Notes: generated from the letters alone by a model not told the origin. A DNA stretch of 64,000 nucleotides from JACCXG01 sp963785755 (GCA_963785755.1 CAWAXG010000039.1:310001-374000), one strand, 5' to 3'. Counted from the stretch's first letter, positions 37,280 to 46,550 are shown. Numbers and translations: made by a program.

Positions 37280-38133
37280 GTTCTCTCCGTCAGCTGTTCG
37301 TACAATCGCTGCAATTCGTTCTCGTCACCAAAATCGATTTCGATTCGCCCGCCTTTGCCTTTTCGCGCGATTCGCACGCGAGTGCCGAGAGCGAACCGCA
37401 TTCGCTCTTCGGCGGCGCGGGTGTGCACATCCTTTGCGGCCTCTGGTTTCGGCGGCGTCGGCTCGATCGTTCGCTTGACCAGGCTCTCCGTTTCGCGCAC
37501 GGACAAGCCGCGTTCGACAACGTCCTGGCCGATGCGAAGAAGGACGCCCGAATCCTGAAGGCCCAGCAGCGCACGCGCATGACCCATCGACAGCGTACCT
37601 GCCGCAACATGGTCGCGAATCGCATCTGGCAGTTTCAAAAGCCGGACGTAGTTGGCCACCGACGATCGGTCCTTGCCGACCGACTCCGCAATCTGTTCCT
37701 GGGTCAGCCCGAATTCGTCGGCGAGCCGCCGGTACGCGGTCGCTTCCTCGATCGGGTTGAGGTCTTCCCGCTGGATGTTCTCGATCAGCGCGGCGGCCAG
37801 GAGCTTGTCGTCCGGGATGTCGCGAACGACGATGGGAACTTTGAGCAGACCGGCGCGCTGCGAGGCTCGCCACCTGCGCTCACCCGCGACGATCTCGTAG
37901 CCCGCCTCGGCCTTGCGCACGACGATCGGCTGAATCACGCCGTTCGACCGAATCGAGCGGGCGAGATCGTCGATGCGCGCGTCATCCATGTGCGTGCGCG
38001 GCTGGAACTTGTTGGGCTGAAGCAGATCGATGTCGACTTCGAGCGCACGCTCCGAAGCGGCCGGAGCGGCCAGCGGCGCGTCCGGAATCAACGCGCTCAG
38101 CCCGCGACCGAGCGCCGGGCGTTTTTCAGCCAT
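37276..38133 (-). CDS. parB: Chromosome-partitioning protein ParB
   Basis: 285 residues. It opens with R-P-A-L-G-R-G-L-S-A-L-I, the ParA-contact peptide. The CTPase/N-domain motif G-E-R-R-W-R-A is near residue 84, I-E-N-I-Q-R-E-D-L near 118, and the helix-turn-helix (L-T-Q-E-Q-I-A-E-S-V-G-K-D-R-S-S-V-A-N-Y) near 140-165. The C-terminal dimerisation domain ends I-E-I-D-F-G-D-E-N-E-L. Role: spreading from parS to form the origin complex. It overlaps parA by 8 bases and selD by 4. A parS site lies 900 bases away in rsmG. Confidence 0.95.
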   Translation of the reverse strand: MAEKRPALGRGLSALIPDAPLAAPAASERALEVDIDLLQPNKFQPRTHMDDARIDDLARSIRSNGVIQPIVVRKAEAGYEIVAGERRWRASQRAGLLKVPIVVRDIPDDKLLAAALIENIQREDLNPIEEATAYRRLADEFGLTQEQIAESVGKDRSSVANYVRLLKLPDAIRDHVAAGTLSMGHARALLGLQDSGVLLRIGQDVVERGLSVRETESLVKRTIEPTPPKPEAAKDVHTRAAEERMRFALGTRVRIARKGKGGRIEIDFGDENELQRLYEQLTERT

Positions 38134-38935
38134 GCTGCGGCTCCTTTACTGCTGCGCCTGCAGACGAATCTCGCGCGAGGACCTCGCGCGCAAGCGCGAC
38201 ATACGCCTCCGCGCCGCGCGATTTGGGGTCGTAGAGAAGCGCGGGCATACCGTGGCTCGGCGCTTCTCCGAGCCGGATGTTCCGCGGGATGACGGTGGAG
38301 TAGACGCGATCCTGAAAGAACGCGCGGATATCCTTCGCGACCTGCTGTCCCAGATTCGTCCGTTCGTCGTACATCGTCATCAGCACGCCGGCGATATCGA
38401 GGGAGGCGTTCAGCGACGCCCGAACGCGCCGGATGGTTGCGACGAGGTCGGCCAGGCCTTCCAGCGCGAAGTACTCGCAGTTGAGCGGAATCAGGACGGC
38501 ATCCGCGGTCACCAGGGCATTGAGCGTCAGGAGCCCGAGCGACGGAGGCGTATCGATGAAGATGTAGTCGAAGTCGTCGCGGAGCGCAGCGGCGACCAGT
38601 CGCAGCCGCGACTCGCGATCCGACATCGTCACCAGTTCGACTTCCGCGCCGGTGAGATTGCGGTCGGCCGGAATCAGGCTCAGATTCGCGATTCGTGTGG
38701 GCAGGACGAAGCTCTTGGGATCGAGCACGTCGTTCGTGAGGGCGTGATAGACCGTCCCGCTGGGAGCTGCCTGGCCTTTGAGACCCACGCCGCTGGTCAT
38801 GTTGGCCTGCGGATCGAGGTCGATGACCAGGACACGCTGTCCGGAGAGCGCGAGCGCAGTCGCGAGGTTGATTACAGTGGTGGTTTTACCGACGCCACCC
38901 TTTTGATTGGCGACGGTCAGGATGCGAGCAGTCAT
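38126..38935 (-). CDS. parA: Chromosome-partitioning ATPase ParA/Soj
   Basis: 269 residues from ATG 38935 (an 11-codon extension upstream has no start signal). Deviant Walker A K-G-G-V-G-K-T-T at 12-19, D-L-D-P-Q-A-N near 40, and I-D-T-P-P-S-L-G near 115. Role: ATP-dependent, nucleoid-bound driver of ParB-parS movement and regulator of DnaA. Forms an operon with parB and selD. Confidence 0.95.
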   Translation of the reverse strand: MTARILTVANQKGGVGKTTTVINLATALALSGQRVLVIDLDPQANMTSGVGLKGQAAPSGTVYHALTNDVLDPKSFVLPTRIANLSLIPADRNLTGAEVELVTMSDRESRLRLVAAALRDDFDYIFIDTPPSLGLLTLNALVTADAVLIPLNCEYFALEGLADLVATIRRVRASLNASLDIAGVLMTMYDERTNLGQQVAKDIRAFFQDRVYSTVIPRNIRLGEAPSHGMPALLYDPKSRGAEAYVALAREVLARDSSAGAAVKEPQHG

Positions 38936-39018
38936 TTTGGGCGAATAGCCGAAATCTTCGTCTTCCAACTCAATCTTGCCGCCACGATGCGTCCGGGGTC
39001 AAGAACCAAGGCCAAAGC

Positions 39019-39699
39019 TCACTTCGGTGTTCCACGTGGAACATCCGCCTTACCAATGCGGAGCTTGGACAACACAGTCAGGCGACTTTGGAGCGAATCA
39101 ATCAAGGGATATGTTCCCTGCCATTCCAGCGGCGGGACAATGACGCCTGGTGCGTCCGGCCCGCTGGGTCCGCGGAAGAGCAGAATCTGGCCAGTGGGCG
39201 CGAGGTAGGCCTGAAGGGTATGAAGGCTCTTTCCTTCCACTCGCACGGCCCGCATCGTTATCACGTTGAACGCTTCGTGAAGATCCGCGCGCGTTAGCAA
39301 CTCCTCGACTCGCGCCGTTTCAACTCGAGCATCCGTGAGCTCGAGATGCCTGATCGCCTCACGCAGAAACGCGGATTTTCTGGCCTTTACCTCAACCATG
39401 GTAAGGTCGAGTTGCGGGACGCTCAGCTTTAACGGAATGGCGGGTGACCCTCCGCCCGACCCGACATCCATCATCCGTGAAGCCCCCGACGAGACGTGTC
39501 GGGCGGCTGCCAGCGGCTCCAGAATCAGCCGGTCAACCGCTTCGTCCGGATCCGCCAGGGAAGTCAGGTTGATTTTCTGGTTCCAGCGCGACAGGAGAGA
39601 GTAGAAGACGTCGAGCTTCTCAACCAGCTCGTCATTGAGGAAAAGGCCGAAGCGTGCCGCGCGACGAGTCAGTCGTATTGCAAAAGCACGCGCCGCCAC
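39019..39699 (-). CDS. rsmG: 16S rRNA (guanine527-N7) methyltransferase
   Basis: 226 residues. SAM motif M-D-V-G-S-G-G-G-S-P-A-I-P-L near residue 77, preceded by the N-terminal helix with W-N-Q-K-I-N-L-T-S, both diagnostic. Reaction: m7G at 16S position 527. The last codons overlap the parS site. Neighbours mnmG, parA and parB are the standard origin-region set. Starting codon at 39699. Confidence 0.95.
   Translation of the reverse strand: MAARAFAIRLTRRAARFGLFLNDELVEKLDVFYSLLSRWNQKINLTSLADPDEAVDRLILEPLAAARHVSSGASRMMDVGSGGGSPAIPLKLSVPQLDLTMVEVKARKSAFLREAIRHLELTDARVETARVEELLTRADLHEAFNVITMRAVRVEGKSLHTLQAYLAPTGQILLFRGPSGPDAPGVIVPPLEWQGTYPLIDSLQSRLTVLSKLRIGKADVPRGTPK
39028..39043. other. parS centromere site
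   Basis: TGTTCCACGTGGAACA, a perfect 16-base palindrome, differs by one base from the well-known parS sequence TGTTCCACGTGAAACA. It lies inside the 3' end of rsmG, 93 bases beyond the parA start, the usual origin-proximal position. I saw no second copy. Confidence 0.9.
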
Positions 39700-39736
39700 G
39701 GGCGACAGCGTATCAAAGCACTATCCCAGCGCCTAG

Positions 39737-41596
39737 CTACTGAAACGAGCCTTGGTCTGATGGCTGGAGCCGGCGATCCAATCGGGCGGCTATTACGGCG
39801 ATCGCCGCGGGCGTGACGCCGGGAATGCGGGATGCCTGACCGAGCGTCGCGGGTCGAGATTCGCTTAGCCGCTGGACCATCTCTCGAGACAACCCGGGGA
39901 GCCCTCGGAAATCGAAGCTAACAGGAATCGGGCGGTTCTCCTGTTTCCGCTGCCGTTCAACGGCTGCTTCCTGACGCCGAAGGTAACCCTCGTACTTGAA
40001 GTCGGTCTCGATACTCGCAAGATCGAGGGACGGATCACGCGCAGCCAGGTCGAGTGTCAGTTGACCCTCCGAGATCAACGACGCAAGTCGAACCTCAGGT
40101 TGTTTCAGTGCGCGAGCGGCCGGGACCTTCACACCGCTCACCACTACCGTCGCGTTCGAGACCGTCCGCCGATTCCGATCGTACCGATGCCGCCTGTTCG
40201 AAAATGCCTCCCACCGTTCGTCATCAACAAGTCCGACGGCGCGGCCGCGAGGTGTCAGACGCAGATCCGCATTGTCGATTCGCAGGAGAAGCCGATGCTC
40301 CGCACGCGAAGTGAACATTCGGTAGGGTTCGAGGCAGCCCTTTGTAGTCAAATCGTCGATGAGGATGCCGATATAGCTCTCGTCCCGACCAAGGACGAAG
40401 CCCGGTGCGTTCGTCAGTCGCCGGACCGCGTTGATGCCGGCGACGATCCCCTGGGCAGCGGCTTCCTCGTACCCGGATGTGCCGTTGATTTGGCCGGCGA
40501 GGAACAGTCCCTTGACGCGATTGGTTTCGAGTGTTGGCTGGAGCTCGGTCGGCTGAATGAAGTCGTATTCGACGGCATACCCAGGACGAAGCATCGTTGC
40601 CGACTCGAGGCCCGGCAGCGCATGGACGAGGCGTTCCTGGACCGGAGCGGGGAGGCTCATCGAGAACCCGTTGACATAAATCTCATCGACGTCGAGGCCT
40701 TCCGGCTCGAGGAAAATCTGATGGCGCTCACGATGCGGGAACCGCATCACCTTGTCTTCGAGTGACGGACAGTACCGTGGTCCGATCCCCTTGATCTGTC
40801 CGTTGAACAACGGCGATTCCGCGATGTTCGCGCGGACCAGATCGTGGACGCGATCGGTCGTGTAGAGCAGATGACAGCTGATCTGCGGGCGATCGATGGC
40901 TCCCGTGAGAAACGAAAAGGGAACCGGCGGATCGTCGCCGCGTTCCTCGTCGAAGCGTGAGAAGTCGATGGATTTTCGGGACAGACGCGGTGGCGTTCCG
41001 GTCTTGAGCCTCCCCCAGCTGAAGCCAAAGCTCTTGAGGGACTCCGCGAGCGTGACGGCCGGAGGTTCGTCCGCTCGGCCCGCAGCACGCTGTTCCCGGC
41101 CTACGTGAACCAGTCCATTCAAGAACGTCCCGGTTGTGACGACGAGCGATCGGCAGGTGTAAAGCTCGCCGGTTTCGAGCTCGAGACCCTCGATCCCGTT
41201 TCCCGAGACGACAATCCGGCCTGCCTTGCCGATGATCCATGAGATCCGCGGGGCCCTGGCAAGCTCGTTCCTGACCCACGCGCTGTAGCCGCGCTTGTCG
41301 GCCTGGGCACGCGGGGACCACACTGCGGGCCCTCGGCTGCGATTCAGCAGCTTGAACTGAATCCCGGTCTGGTCGATAGCGGTTCCCATCAGCCCGCCCA
41401 GCGCGTCGATCTCGCGAACCAGGTGTCCCTTGGCGGTTCCCCCGACGGCGGGATTGCAGGGCATGTGCCCCACGGTGGTCTCACTGAGGGTGCAGATCGC
41501 GACGGTCCGTCCCATCCGCGCAACCGCCCAGGCCGCCTCGACGCCGGCGTGGCCGGCGCCGATGACAATGACGTCGAAATCGTCTCTGTGATGCAT
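39737..41596 (-). CDS. mnmG: tRNA uridine 5-carboxymethylaminomethyl modification enzyme MnmG
   Basis: 619 residues from ATG 41596 (a TTG six codons earlier, at 41614, is an alternative). FAD motif V-I-G-A-G-H-A-G-V-E-A-A near residue 11; later M-P-C-N-P-A-V-G-G near 47 and the C-terminal MnmE-binding helices (R-R-Q-E-A-A-V-E-R-Q). Role: with MnmE forms cmnm5U at wobble position 34 of tRNA. 18 bases after mnmE. Confidence 0.95.
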   Translation of the reverse strand: MHHRDDFDVIVIGAGHAGVEAAWAVARMGRTVAICTLSETTVGHMPCNPAVGGTAKGHLVREIDALGGLMGTAIDQTGIQFKLLNRSRGPAVWSPRAQADKRGYSAWVRNELARAPRISWIIGKAGRIVVSGNGIEGLELETGELYTCRSLVVTTGTFLNGLVHVGREQRAAGRADEPPAVTLAESLKSFGFSWGRLKTGTPPRLSRKSIDFSRFDEERGDDPPVPFSFLTGAIDRPQISCHLLYTTDRVHDLVRANIAESPLFNGQIKGIGPRYCPSLEDKVMRFPHRERHQIFLEPEGLDVDEIYVNGFSMSLPAPVQERLVHALPGLESATMLRPGYAVEYDFIQPTELQPTLETNRVKGLFLAGQINGTSGYEEAAAQGIVAGINAVRRLTNAPGFVLGRDESYIGILIDDLTTKGCLEPYRMFTSRAEHRLLLRIDNADLRLTPRGRAVGLVDDERWEAFSNRRHRYDRNRRTVSNATVVVSGVKVPAARALKQPEVRLASLISEGQLTLDLAARDPSLDLASIETDFKYEGYLRRQEAAVERQRKQENRPIPVSFDFRGLPGLSREMVQRLSESRPATLGQASRIPGVTPAAIAVIAARLDRRLQPSDQGSFQ

Positions 41597-41614
41597 CGAT
41601 CTTTGCAGTGACAA

Positions 41615-42967
41615 CTATTTTCCAATACAGAACAACGAGAAGATCCGCGCCAGCACGTCGTCGGCCGTCCGCGCGCCGGTGATTTCCTCGAGCAGTCCAC
41701 GCGCCTCGTTGATGTCCGCGAGCACGAACTCCTCGGGCACTCCGGCCCCCGCCGCCGAGGCCGCGCGGCCGAGCGCCTCCCGCGCGCGTTTCAACAGCTC
41801 GACATGACGCAGGTTGGTCACCGCGGGGACATCGCGTTCGGTTCCCGGATCCCGCATCGCCGAGACAATGGCGAGACGCAGCTGCTCGAGCCCCTGTCCG
41901 GTCAACGCGGATACACGGAACACCGGTGGGGCGACGTCATTGTCTTCCCACACCTGGTCGAGATCCGCCTTGTTCGCAACCACGACCGACGGCACGTTGG
42001 CCGTCTCACGCAACAGCACGCGATCGTCCTCGCTCAGCGCGACCGACCCATCGAGGACGACGAGAACGACCGCCGCCACGCTGCGCGCGGCAACTGCTCT
42101 GGCCATCCCTTCCGCCTCGACGGCGTCCGTTGTGGAATCCCGGACGCCCGCGGTGTCGACCAGGGTCACGGCGATGCCGTGGACGTCGATGGTTTCCGTG
42201 ATCAGATCGCGCGTGGTCCCCGGTACATCGGTCACGATCGCGCGGCCGGCGCCAGCGAGCCGATTGAACAACGACGATTTTCCGCTGTTCGGGCGCCCGG
42301 CCAGGACGACCTGAAGTCCGTCGCGGATCATGCGACCGCGCTCCGCATCGATCAGCAGCCGCGCGATGCGGTCGTCGATGTCGAGGATCTCCATCGTCAC
42401 GCGGCCCTCCGCCACGAAGTGGTAGCCCTCGCCGGGAAAATCCAGCGACGCCTCCAATCGGGCCGTCAGGTCGAACAGCGCTGCGTCGATGTCACGAATG
42501 TCGGCGGTGAGCGTGCCTTCGAGCTGATCGAACGCCGCTCTTGCTTGAAGCGGTGTGACGGCATCGACGAGATCGCGCACGGCTTCGGCCTGCACGAGAT
42601 CGATGCGTCCGTTCAGGTATGCGCGGAGGGTGAACTCCCCCGGGTTCGCCAGGCGGGCGCCGGCGCGCTGACTCTCGGCGACGATCGACTGGAGAAGCAC
42701 CGGGCTGCCGTGACCGCTGATCTCGGCGACGTCGTCACCGGTATAGGAGTGAGGAGCGACGAATGTCGTGACGATTACGCGGTCGGTGGCGCCCGCGGCG
42801 CCCGTGACGCGGGCGAGCGTCGCATACCTCGGCTCGAACGGTTCTGCGCGACCGGTCAGCTGCATGACGATGCGAGGCGCATCGGGTCCGCTGATCCGCA
42901 CGACGCCGATGCCGCCACGTCCTGGCGGCGTAGCGATCGCGACGATCGTGTCTGACGTGCTGAACAT
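41615..42967 (-). CDS. mnmE: tRNA modification GTPase MnmE
   Basis: 450 residues. N-terminal folate-binding domain (D-T-I-V-A-I-A-T-P-P-G-R-G-G-I-G-V-V-R-I), helical domain, and an inserted Ras-like G domain: G1 G-R-P-N-S-G-K-S at 224-231, D-T-A-G at 271-274, N-K-A-D later. It ends in the catalytic C-I-G-K at 447-450. Role: partner of MnmG in wobble-uridine modification. 29 bases after khpB. Confidence 0.97.
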   Translation of the reverse strand: MFSTSDTIVAIATPPGRGGIGVVRISGPDAPRIVMQLTGRAEPFEPRYATLARVTGAAGATDRVIVTTFVAPHSYTGDDVAEISGHGSPVLLQSIVAESQRAGARLANPGEFTLRAYLNGRIDLVQAEAVRDLVDAVTPLQARAAFDQLEGTLTADIRDIDAALFDLTARLEASLDFPGEGYHFVAEGRVTMEILDIDDRIARLLIDAERGRMIRDGLQVVLAGRPNSGKSSLFNRLAGAGRAIVTDVPGTTRDLITETIDVHGIAVTLVDTAGVRDSTTDAVEAEGMARAVAARSVAAVVLVVLDGSVALSEDDRVLLRETANVPSVVVANKADLDQVWEDNDVAPPVFRVSALTGQGLEQLRLAIVSAMRDPGTERDVPAVTNLRHVELLKRAREALGRAASAAGAGVPEEFVLADINEARGLLEEITGARTADDVLARIFSLFCIGK

Positions 42968-42996
42968 TCCTGGCGGGTGAGCGCCGCGGGGGCGCC

Positions 42997-43449
42997 TTAC
43001 TTCCGGACCGAAATGATGACCGTCTTCAGGAAGGCGTCGCCGATGCTTTCGGACGCCAGCTGAGGATCTTCAGCGACCGTGAGATGCACGAGCCGTCGTG
43101 CGTACGGGTTGAGCGGCCCCATCTCCTGCGGCATGCCGGACGACTTCGCGCGTTCCATCATGAAGCGCGCCATCTGGCGCGTCTCCGCGTCTTTGCCTTT
43201 GCGATACTCGAGACAGTCGACCACGAACGTCCGATCGTCCTTGAGCTCACGGCGGAATGCGGTATTGACGACGTGCTGAAGCGCGTCCAGAGTCTCGGCC
43301 CGGCGCCGCAGCAGCACCTCGCCATCTTCGCCGGACAGATCGACCCGGACACTGTCGGACGCGTCGGTCACGTTCACGGTGAGGGCCAGGCCCATCGCAT
43401 CGAGCGTGCTGCTGACGAAGTCTTTCACGCGGCCGTGCAGATCCATCAT
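42997..43449 (-). CDS. khpB: KhpB/Jag-type KH-R3H RNA-binding protein
   Basis: 150 residues: a type II KH domain (about 5-85, V-N-V-T-D-A-S-D-S-V-R-V-D-L-S-G) and an R3H domain (L-N-P-Y-A-R-R-L-V-H-L-T-V) near residue 115-130. The Jag N-terminal domain found in Firmicutes is missing. Role in the family: RNA binding linked to cell elongation and division. The start overlaps the yidC stop (ATGA), the usual place for this gene. Confidence 0.85.
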   Translation of the reverse strand: MMDLHGRVKDFVSSTLDAMGLALTVNVTDASDSVRVDLSGEDGEVLLRRRAETLDALQHVVNTAFRRELKDDRTFVVDCLEYRKGKDAETRQMARFMMERAKSSGMPQEMGPLNPYARRLVHLTVAEDPQLASESIGDAFLKTVIISVRK

Positions 43450-45176
43450 TTGCGCTCCTTGGCGGCGTCACTCTTTCCTCCGCCAGCATTCTTCAGCCGG
43501 CGCTCGGCGGCCGGTCGAATGGACCGCTGAGGCGCCGGCCCGATCAGCCTGTTCGTCAGGAGCTGCTGACCGATCGCCCATGTGTTGCTCGCGGTCCAGT
43601 AGAGCACGAGCCCGCTTGGCGCCCAGATCAGCATGGTCATGAAGATCAGCGGCATGAAGAGCATGATCCGCTGTTGCTGCGGGTCGCCGGTTGCGGGGGC
43701 CATTTTCGTCTGAATGAACTGCGTCACTCCCATCAGAACAGGCGTGACGAACCACGGGTCATGAACCGACAGATCCTTGATCCAGCCGATGAAGGGCGCC
43801 CCTCTGAGCTCGATCGCCACTGACAGCATCGCGTAGAACGCGAACAGCACCGGGAGCGTGAGGAGCATCGGCACGCAGCCGCTCGCCGGGTTCACGCCGC
43901 GTTCCCGATACAGATTCATCAGCTCGACGTTCATCTTCTGGCGCGCGGGATCGCTCATTTTGAGCTTGGCGTAACGATCCTGAATCGCCTTCACCTCCGG
44001 CTGGATCTCCTGCATCTTCCGCATCGACACGACGCTCTTGTGTCGGAGCGGGAACATCGCGAGGTTGATGATGATGGTCAGAGCGATGATGGCCCAGCCG
44101 TAATTGCCGACGTACCCATGGGCCCACTTCAGCGCTCGAAGCAGCGGGACCACCAGCGTGCGGAACATGCCGAAGTCAATCGCGTAGGTCAGCTGCGGGT
44201 CCAGCGCCTCCAGGACGTCGAAGTCTTTCGGGCCGGCGAAAAAGCGCGCCTTCGACGGTGGCGAAGGAAACCGGGCCGACCACGACACGAAGCGAAGACC
44301 CCGGTCGGAACCAGGGACGGCAACCGGAACCGGCTCGTACTGCAGGCGCACTGGCTGCCCGCCGGCAATCACCGCGGTGAGGAAATCGTGATCGTCGACT
44401 CCACCAAAGAGCACGGCGCCCTCGACCGTCCGGTATTCGTTGATGTCATCGAAGCCGATGCGGTTGACGTCACCGTCCTTGTGAAAAATGGGCTGTGGTG
44501 ACGGACTGTAGGTCAGCCCGCTCGAAATCACACCCGTCGCGAGCGCAACTCCCCACTCGACAGTCGGATTGAGCGGTCCGCCAGGCCCGCTGACCTCCGC
44601 GCTGAAAACGATCTGATATGGATGGTCCGGCGCAAACGCGAACTCTTTGCGAGCCGTGACGCCGTTCGCGTCGCGATACTCGAAGGTCAGCGAAGCCGGA
44701 CCCGAGCCTGCATTCAGGGAATCCGTGTTCGGTTTGAACAGCGCCCGCCCGAGCATTCCGGTGACCGAGGCGTCGTCGAATGTGAGCGCGAACGGTTTCG
44801 CATATCCGGAGGGCGCCTGCGACGGAATCAGATCGAGAGGGGCTCCGTCGGAACCCGCGTAGTGCTTCAGCCGCCAGCTCGTGAGCACAGCGCCGCGGGA
44901 CGAGAAGACCGCCCGGATGGCATCGTTTTCAACCACGATTTCCCGATCGCTCGTGTCTGCAACCAGAGGCTGCGATGTGGTATCGGGTTGCGGTGAAGGA
45001 GACGCCGGCCCAGCGGGCGCGGCTTTTTCGAGTGACTGATTCTGGGGTGACGGGGCAGCCGCCGCCGGCTTTGCCCCCTCGGCTGGTTGCTGGGGCTTGG
45101 GGGGCGGAAAAAGTGCCTGAAAGCTATACAGGACGATGAACGACAGAACGACCGCGAGAAGAACGCGTTTTTCCAT
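43446..45176 (-). CDS. yidC: Membrane protein insertase YidC
   Basis: 576 residues from ATG 45176. N-terminal anchor (V-L-L-A-V-V-L-S-F-I-V-L-Y-S-F-Q-A-L-F-P-P-P), a Pro/Ala linker, a large periplasmic beta domain (about 75-340), then the conserved five-helix core from about 360 (Y-G-W-A-I-I-A-L-T-I-I-I-N-L with the charged R-H-K-S after it) and a basic tail (K-D-A-type ending A-K-E-R-K). Length and domain order match Gram-negative YidC. Role: membrane insertion of proteins with or without SecYEG. Between yidD and khpB. Confidence 0.95.
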   Translation of the reverse strand: MEKRVLLAVVLSFIVLYSFQALFPPPKPQQPAEGAKPAAAAPSPQNQSLEKAAPAGPASPSPQPDTTSQPLVADTSDREIVVENDAIRAVFSSRGAVLTSWRLKHYAGSDGAPLDLIPSQAPSGYAKPFALTFDDASVTGMLGRALFKPNTDSLNAGSGPASLTFEYRDANGVTARKEFAFAPDHPYQIVFSAEVSGPGGPLNPTVEWGVALATGVISSGLTYSPSPQPIFHKDGDVNRIGFDDINEYRTVEGAVLFGGVDDHDFLTAVIAGGQPVRLQYEPVPVAVPGSDRGLRFVSWSARFPSPPSKARFFAGPKDFDVLEALDPQLTYAIDFGMFRTLVVPLLRALKWAHGYVGNYGWAIIALTIIINLAMFPLRHKSVVSMRKMQEIQPEVKAIQDRYAKLKMSDPARQKMNVELMNLYRERGVNPASGCVPMLLTLPVLFAFYAMLSVAIELRGAPFIGWIKDLSVHDPWFVTPVLMGVTQFIQTKMAPATGDPQQQRIMLFMPLIFMTMLIWAPSGLVLYWTASNTWAIGQQLLTNRLIGPAPQRSIRPAAERRLKNAGGGKSDAAKERK

Positions 45177-45182
45177 GAACAC

Positions 45183-45455
45183 TCAGTCGTGCGAGCAGCG
45201 GCTCGGCACCGGGTCGAAACCGTGAGCCGCAAAGGGTCTGCAGCGGGCAAGCCGGCGCAGGATCAACCACGACCCGCGCATGACTCCGAATCGCGTGATC
45301 GCTTCCACGGCATAAGCAGAACAGGACGGCACGAATCGACACGATCCGGCAAACATCGGGGACACTGCCACCTGATACGCACGCAGGGCGGCAACGGCAC
45401 ACCGCCGGGGGACGGTGAGAGGACCGTCCGGATCTGGCTGTCTACTGTCGTGCAT
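45183..45455 (-). CDS. yidD: Membrane protein insertion efficiency factor YidD
   Basis: 90 residues from ATG 45455, which overlaps the rnpA end by 14 bases. The hallmark Y-Q-V-A-V-S-P-M-F-A-G-S-C-R-F-V-P-S-C-S and Y-A-V-E-A-I-T-R are present and complete. Role: helps YidC insertion at the inner membrane; the gene lies in its usual rpmH-rnpA-yidD-yidC order. Confidence 0.9.
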   Translation of the reverse strand: MHDSRQPDPDGPLTVPRRCAVAALRAYQVAVSPMFAGSCRFVPSCSAYAVEAITRFGVMRGSWLILRRLARCRPFAAHGFDPVPSRCSHD

Positions 45456-45840
45456 GTGAGGCCATTCGTTCGACCGCCCGGCGCCAGGCGTGTTGGAAAT
45501 CCTTGGAAATCGCGAGAAACGGGGCATCGAGCAACTCGCGACGGGGAATCACGACGAGATCCACCCCGAACTCTCCCGTGCGCTGCAGTTGTTGACGGAA
45601 CATCTCTCGAATCAGCCGTTTAGCCCTATTTCTGTCCACCGCCCCGCCAAATTTTCTGGAGGCGACCAGGCCCAATCTCGGCAATACCTGTCCGTTTGGC
45701 AGGAAGACGAACGTGAAGTAGCGGCTATGAAGCCTGCTGCCTCGCTCGAATACGTGCTGGAACTCGCGGCGGCGTCGAACCCGGCGCTCCTTCGCGAAGC
45801 GACGTGTTGTGGGTGAACGGTCGGCTTGAAGTGCATTCAC
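45442..45840 (-). CDS. rnpA: Ribonuclease P protein component
   Basis: 132 residues from GTG 45840. The RNR core is seen as D-R-N-R-A-K-R-L-I-R-E near residue 70, with the N-terminal V-R-R-R-R-E-F-Q-H-V-F and F-V-F-L-P-N-G before it. Role: protein subunit of RNase P, 5' maturation of tRNA. 142 bases after rpmH; no gene lies between. Confidence 0.9.
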   Translation of the reverse strand: MNALQADRSPTTRRFAKERRVRRRREFQHVFERGSRLHSRYFTFVFLPNGQVLPRLGLVASRKFGGAVDRNRAKRLIREMFRQQLQRTGEFGVDLVVIPRRELLDAPFLAISKDFQHAWRRAVERMASHARQ

Positions 45841-45982
45841 GGGCCGGCGGTGCCGTGCAGAGTCGATTCACATTCGACGGCTGCGGGTCGACCGGGCGAT
45901 GTCGACGATCAGACCCGTCGACCCGACCGATGTCGGCCTTACAGGGTTGCCCGATGGGTACAAACAGGTTCCCCGTCGCGGA

Positions 45983-46132
45983 CTAGGACGACGAGACCGA
46001 GAGCCGTTTGCGGCCCTTGGCGCGACGCCGCTTGAGTACGAGACGGCCGTTCTTCGTCGCCATCCGCACTAGGAAACCATGCGTCCGTCGGCGGCGCCGG
46101 TTGTTGGGTTGGAAAGTGCGCTTGCCCTTCAT
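45983..46132 (-). CDS. rpmH: 50S ribosomal protein L34
   Basis: 49 residues, M-K-G-K-R-T-F-Q-P-N-N-R-R-R-R to K-G-R-K-R-L-S-V-S-S-S. It shows the L34 order: K-R-T-F-Q-P-N, then H-G-F, then G-R-L-V-L-K-R-R-R-A-K-G-R. A standard TTGACA promoter lies upstream at 46180-46209. First gene of the rpmH-rnpA-yidD-yidC-khpB-mnmE-mnmG unit, divergent from dnaA. Confidence 0.95.
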   Translation of the reverse strand: MKGKRTFQPNNRRRRRTHGFLVRMATKNGRLVLKRRRAKGRKRLSVSSS

Positions 46133-46179
46133 CGTCCTTGGTACCCCTGAACTCGCGAATAATTGCGGAGAAAACCTAG

Positions 46180-46209
46180 ATAGTAGCGAACCGCCGCCGC
46201 TGGTGTCAA
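46180..46209 (-). promoter_or_regulatory. Housekeeping promoter of rpmH
   Basis: On the minus strand TTGACA (46209-46204), an 18-base spacer and TACTAT (46185-46180), 48 bases before the rpmH start. The -35 is a perfect sigma-70-type hexamer and the -10 matches 4 of 6. Confidence 0.7.
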
Positions 46210-46301
46210 ACCAGCGACGACAGATTTCGGGCGTTTGTCAGCGTCTGACGCCTATGTTACAGTCGCGTCCCTTGCGACTGCCGTAGGGTCTCCCCCCGAA
46301 G

Positions 46302-46333
46302 TTTTCCACAACTGTGGAAAAAAATGTGGAAAA
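46302..46333. other. Cluster of three DnaA boxes between rpmH and dnaA
   Basis: TTTTCCACA at 46302-46310 on the plus strand, and its reverse complement TGTGGAAAA at 46313-46321 and again at 46325-46333. They differ from the E. coli box TTATCCACA by one base and suit DnaA self-regulation or part of a split origin. The rest of the 418-base gap (46133-46550) also holds the rpmH promoter; I could not fix the dnaA promoter. Confidence 0.8.
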
Positions 46334-46550
46334 GCCCAGATTTTCGCTTTGTTGCTCTGGCGTAACGCTGGAGTGAAGGCACTTTACGCGGGGCGAAGGC
46401 TCGCGGAGCCTTATTTTACTGGGCCTGAGCGCTCCAGTGGCCGTAAACAAGACGTGACGGCTCGTCATTTGGGGGGCGAAAGTCGGTGGCATTGTTTTCC
46501 TCAGCTGGAATGCCGGAGCACTCGACTGTCGGCCGGGAAGGCGATCGGCG

